Below are positions 6,847 to 8,239 of a stretch of 8,239 nucleotides of DNA, in pieces. The notes below the pieces were generated by a model. It worked only from the letters and a program-made list of their open reading frames with translations. It was not told the DNA's origin and searched no databases. The position numbers and the translations under genes are program-made. Source of the DNA: Tannerella sp. (GTDB lineage: Bacteria; Bacteroidota; Bacteroidia; Bacteroidales; Tannerellaceae); the NCBI GenBank assembly GCA_031269635.1, contig JAISYY010000288.1, positions 1-8,239 on the forward strand, in the 5' to 3' direction. How positions within the stretch are numbered: position 1 is the first letter of the stretch; the number at the start of each line of letters is the position of its first letter.

Positions 6847-6880
6847 GGCCGCCGGGGCTTTTGCCGAAGTCCGGCCGGCC
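6847..6880 (-). promoter_or_regulatory. GC-rich hairpin between nifH and nifI1
   Basis: In the minus-strand transcript, a stem pairs GGCCG with CGGCC, then CCGG with CCGG, then GGC with GCC around an AAAA loop. It has a single bulged G and a 5-nt bulge (ACTTC) on the 5' side, giving about 12 G-C pairs in 34 nt. It starts about 20 nt after the nifH stop. No U-run follows, so it is not a standard intrinsic terminator; it fits better as a processing or stabilising element that keeps nifH mRNA in excess over the downstream genes, as described for nifH in other diazotrophs. That role is inferred. Confidence 0.65.
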
Positions 6881-6899
6881 TGTTTTCCTGTGGGTGGAT

Positions 6900-7724
6900 T
6901 TAATTCAGTATTCCGAAGCCGACCAGCAAGTCTTCCAACTCCTGCATCTGGAGCGGTGTAGGAATTACATGCATCTTGTTTTCATCAATTTTTTTTGCCA
7001 GCGTGCGGTATTCGTTAGCCTGCGGGTGTTCGGGCGCATGGTCGATAACGGTTTTACGGTTGATTTCGGCATGTTGCACCATATTGTCGCGCGGTACGAA
7101 ATGAATCATCTGTGTTCCCAGTTTTTTTGCAAATTCTTCGATCATATTGGCTTCATTATCCACCTTGCGGGAATTGCAGATCAACCCGCCCAGCCGCACG
7201 TCGCCGACTTTCCCGAACTTGGAAATAGACTTGCAGATGTTATTGGCGGCATACATCGCCATCATTTCGCCTGAACAGACGATATAAACTTCCTGCGCCT
7301 TCCCGTCGCGGATAGGCATGGCGAAACCTCCGCAAACGACGTCGCCCAGGACGTCGTAGAACACGTAATCCAGTTGCTTGTCGTCGTCGTAAGCGCCCAG
7401 TTGCTCCAGCAGGTTAATGGAAGTGATGATGCCGCGCCCTGCGCAGCCGACACCCGGTTCGGGGCCTCCGGATTCCACGCAACTGGTGTTTTTAAAGCCG
7501 GCTTTCATCACATCGTCCAGTTCCACGTCTTCGCCTTCGTCGCGAAGGGTATCCAAGACGGTCTTTTGAGCCAACCCGTGCAGTAACAAACGGGTAGAAT
7601 CCGCTTTCGGGTCGCACCCTACGACCATGACTTTCCGTCCCATTTCAACCAGTCCCGCTACCGTGTTTTGCGTCGTGGTGGATTTTCCGATTCCACCCTT
7701 GCCGTAAATTGCAATCTTTCTCAT
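6900..7724 (-). CDS. nifH: Nitrogenase iron protein NifH
   Basis: NifH is the homodimeric ATP-dependent reductase of the MoFe protein and is also needed for FeMo-co maturation and P-cluster formation. It has 274 residues, normal for the family. The P-loop GKGGIGKS is at 8-15 and GCDPKADSTR, with the switch I aspartate region, at 36-45. The [4Fe-4S] ligands are Cys94 (GVGCAGRG) and Cys131 (DVVCGGFAMP). Arg97, equivalent to the ADP-ribosylated Arg100 of other diazotrophs, is present. These motifs separate it from the BchL, ChlL and CfbC relatives, and the gene order confirms it. It is the first gene of the operon. A sigma-54-like promoter lies about 45 bp upstream of the ATG, and the ribosome binding site is weak (AAAG). 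Confidence 0.98.
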   Translation of the reverse strand: MRKIAIYGKGGIGKSTTTQNTVAGLVEMGRKVMVVGCDPKADSTRLLLHGLAQKTVLDTLRDEGEDVELDDVMKAGFKNTSCVESGGPEPGVGCAGRGIITSINLLEQLGAYDDDKQLDYVFYDVLGDVVCGGFAMPIRDGKAQEVYIVCSGEMMAMYAANNICKSISKFGKVGDVRLGGLICNSRKVDNEANMIEEFAKKLGTQMIHFVPRDNMVQHAEINRKTVIDHAPEHPQANEYRTLAKKIDENKMHVIPTPLQMQELEDLLVGFGILN

Positions 7725-7764
7725 AATCTTTAATTATTTAATATTTTACATTCATAAAAGTATC

Positions 7765-7781
7765 TACCAAAACGTGTGCCA
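7765..7781 (-). promoter_or_regulatory. Candidate sigma-54 (-24/-12) promoter of nifH
   Basis: The minus strand reads TGGCACACGTTTTGGTA from 7781 to 7765. The sigma-54 consensus is TGGCAC-N5-TTGCA; here the -24 element is exact, the GG-N10-G spacing is right, and the -12 element is TTGG instead of TTGC. The predicted start near 7755 gives a leader of about 30 nt before the nifH ATG. Sigma-54 control is usual for nif in many bacteria, and RpoN occurs in Bacteroidota. A weaker alternative is a Bacteroidota housekeeping promoter (TTTG at 7783-7780, TACTTTTA at 7762-7755), but its spacing is short and the -7 element imperfect. Confidence 0.6.
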
Positions 7782-7844
7782 AAACAAAAAAACGAAAATA
7801 CGCAGCGTTTACAAAACACTATATTCCAGTCAAATAGAAGTAAA

Positions 7845-7877
7845 TACCCATTATAAAACCCGATCTTATAACGGGTA
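7845..7877. repeat. Inverted repeat with 12-bp arms upstream of nifH
   Basis: TACCCATTATAA (7845-7856) and TTATAACGGGTA (7866-7877) are inverted copies at 11 of 12 positions with a 9-bp loop. The single mismatch becomes a G-U pair in a minus-strand transcript. Its right arm overlaps a second, alternative stem, GGTAGC (7874-7879) with GCTACC (7886-7891). No T-run of terminator quality follows on either strand, so an operator or a relic terminator are both possible. Confidence 0.6.
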
Positions 7878-7886
7878 GCGTTCCGG

Positions 7887-7933
7887 CTACCAAAATGTAG
7901 GAAAAATTCGAGTTTTCTACAAAAATGTAGGAA
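7887..7933. promoter_or_regulatory. Paired 14-bp dyads upstream of nifH, likely activator or repressor sites
   Basis: CTACCAAAATGTAG (7887-7900) and CTACAAAAATGTAG (7917-7930) are near-identical palindromes (second one perfect in its 5-bp arms) spaced exactly 30 bp start to start, about three helical turns. Both are followed by GAA. A partial third copy, CTACCAAAACGTGT (7764-7777), overlaps the nifH sigma-54-like promoter. The pair lies roughly 130-175 bp upstream of the predicted transcription start, where enhancer-binding activators of sigma-54 act. The motif is not the NifA site TGT-N10-ACA. The binding protein is unknown. Confidence 0.55.
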
Positions 7934-7941
7934 TCAGGTAG

Positions 7942-8115
7942 ATGTTCAACACCGTCAGCGTGTGCTTCGACAGCATTGCATGGGCTAACAATGTCGATAT
8001 CGCTCCCGAAACGCTTTATGACGAAAGCCCACCGTTCCGTAAATTTATCCTGTTATTCCCACAAGAGGCGACAGGAACGAAGTGTGATTTTTTTACTACC
8101 TTTGCGCTAAATTAG
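7942..8115 (+). pseudogene. C-terminal remnant of a DUF2442-family protein
   Basis: A 57-codon frame from the ATG at 7942 to the TAG at 8113 begins MFNTVSVCFDSIAWANNVDIA and continues PETLYDESPPF. This looks like the C-terminal half of DUF2442 proteins, which usually have about 80-100 residues and end soon after a (D/N)xxPExLY motif. The N-terminal half is missing: a TAG stop lies directly before the ATG and non-coding dyads lie upstream. After SPPF the frame runs on for about 25 unrelated residues that overlap the SMR promoter region, suggesting a frameshift near the original stop. DUF2442 genes in Bacteroidota are often found in small accessory pairs, so this may be the relic of such a locus. 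The family assignment is from memory of its pattern. Confidence 0.5.
8097..8104 (+). promoter_or_regulatory. Bacteroidota-type -7 element before the SMR gene
   Basis: TACCTTTG fits the Bacteroidota -7 consensus TAnnTTTG and lies 19 bp before the ATG at 8124, which would give a short leader. No clear -33 TTTG is seen at the expected distance, so the call rests on one element. Confidence 0.4.
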
Positions 8116-8123
8116 ATTAAAAA

Positions 8124-8239
8124 ATGGCATGGATTTTATTAATACTTGGAGGCATTTGTGAAGTAGGTTTTACGACTTGTTTACAAGAGTCGGACAACCT
8201 CTCTAATTGGAACAGGAACTGGCCGTGGGCGACAGGCTT
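8124..8239 (+). CDS. Small multidrug resistance (SMR) family transporter, N-terminal part
   Basis: The first 38 codons are in the window. The product starts MAWILLILGGICEVGFTTCL, a hydrophobic first transmembrane helix with the family's essential proton- and substrate-binding glutamate at Glu13, as in SugE/Gdx-type and Bacteroidota SMR proteins. Residues 21-36 (QESDNLSNWNRNWPWA) form the first loop before helix 2. SMR proteins work as inner-membrane dimers of about 105-110 residues that exchange protons for guanidinium or quaternary ammonium cations; which subtype this is cannot be told from this fragment. It is transcribed divergently from nifH and has no evident link to nitrogen fixation. 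Confidence 0.8.
   Translation, partial: MAWILLILGGICEVGFTTCLQESDNLSNWNRNWPWATG

Noticed and set aside
7896..7921. TGT...ACA pair as a NifA upstream activator site
   Set aside because: The gap is 20 bp rather than the 10 bp of the NifA consensus; the two 14-bp dyads explain these bases better.

Overview
The window carries the core of a molybdenum nitrogenase (nif) operon, read on the minus strand from right to left: nifH, nifI1, nifI2, nifD, nifK, nifB, a thioredoxin-like [2Fe-2S] ferredoxin and nifV, which runs off the left edge. The closest familiar layout is the group III (anaerobe-type) operon of Chlorobi, Bacteroidota, Clostridia and methanogens. The evidence is the nifI1-nifI2 pair between nifH and nifD, a 550-residue NifD with the Clostridium-type insertion, and a short NifK without the long N-terminal extension. 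The host is probably an anaerobic or gut-type member of Bacteroidota (Bacteroidales-like). This is inferred from the Bacteroidota-style SMR transporter and its TAnnTTTG-like promoter, the DUF2442 remnant, mostly weak Shine-Dalgarno sequences and AATTAAG-type heptamer repeats. It is not proven.

Layout. 1-986: nifV, partial. 983-1285: ferredoxin, overlapping nifV by ATGA. 1286-1720: a 435-bp spacer with no convincing gene, holding a REP-like imperfect palindrome, a 20-bp dyad and six 21-bp tandem repeats. 1721-2983: nifB. 2990-4372: nifK. 4373-4399: a spacer made largely of an AATTAAG heptamer repeat. 4400-6052: nifD. 6072-6464 and 6466-6792: nifI2 and nifI1. 6793-6899: a spacer with a strong GC-rich hairpin just after nifH. 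6900-7724: nifH. 7725-8123: a divergent intergenic region with a sigma-54-like promoter for nifH, paired 14-bp operator-like dyads, other inverted repeats and the C-terminal remnant of a DUF2442 protein. 8124-8239: start of an SMR efflux transporter on the plus strand.

How the genes work together. NifH delivers electrons to the NifD-NifK MoFe protein. NifI1/NifI2 are PII-type sensors that in related organisms switch MoFe activity off when fixed nitrogen is plentiful. NifB makes the Fe-S-carbide precursor of FeMo-co, NifV makes the homocitrate ligand, and the ferredoxin is a plausible electron carrier or maturation partner.

The most notable point is an absence. nifE and nifN, the scaffold on which the NifB product normally matures and which usually lie between nifK and nifB, are not here. 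Only 6 bp separate the nifK stop from the nifB start. The second point of interest is the dense set of unexplained repeats and dyads in the nifH upstream region and the nifB-ferredoxin spacer.
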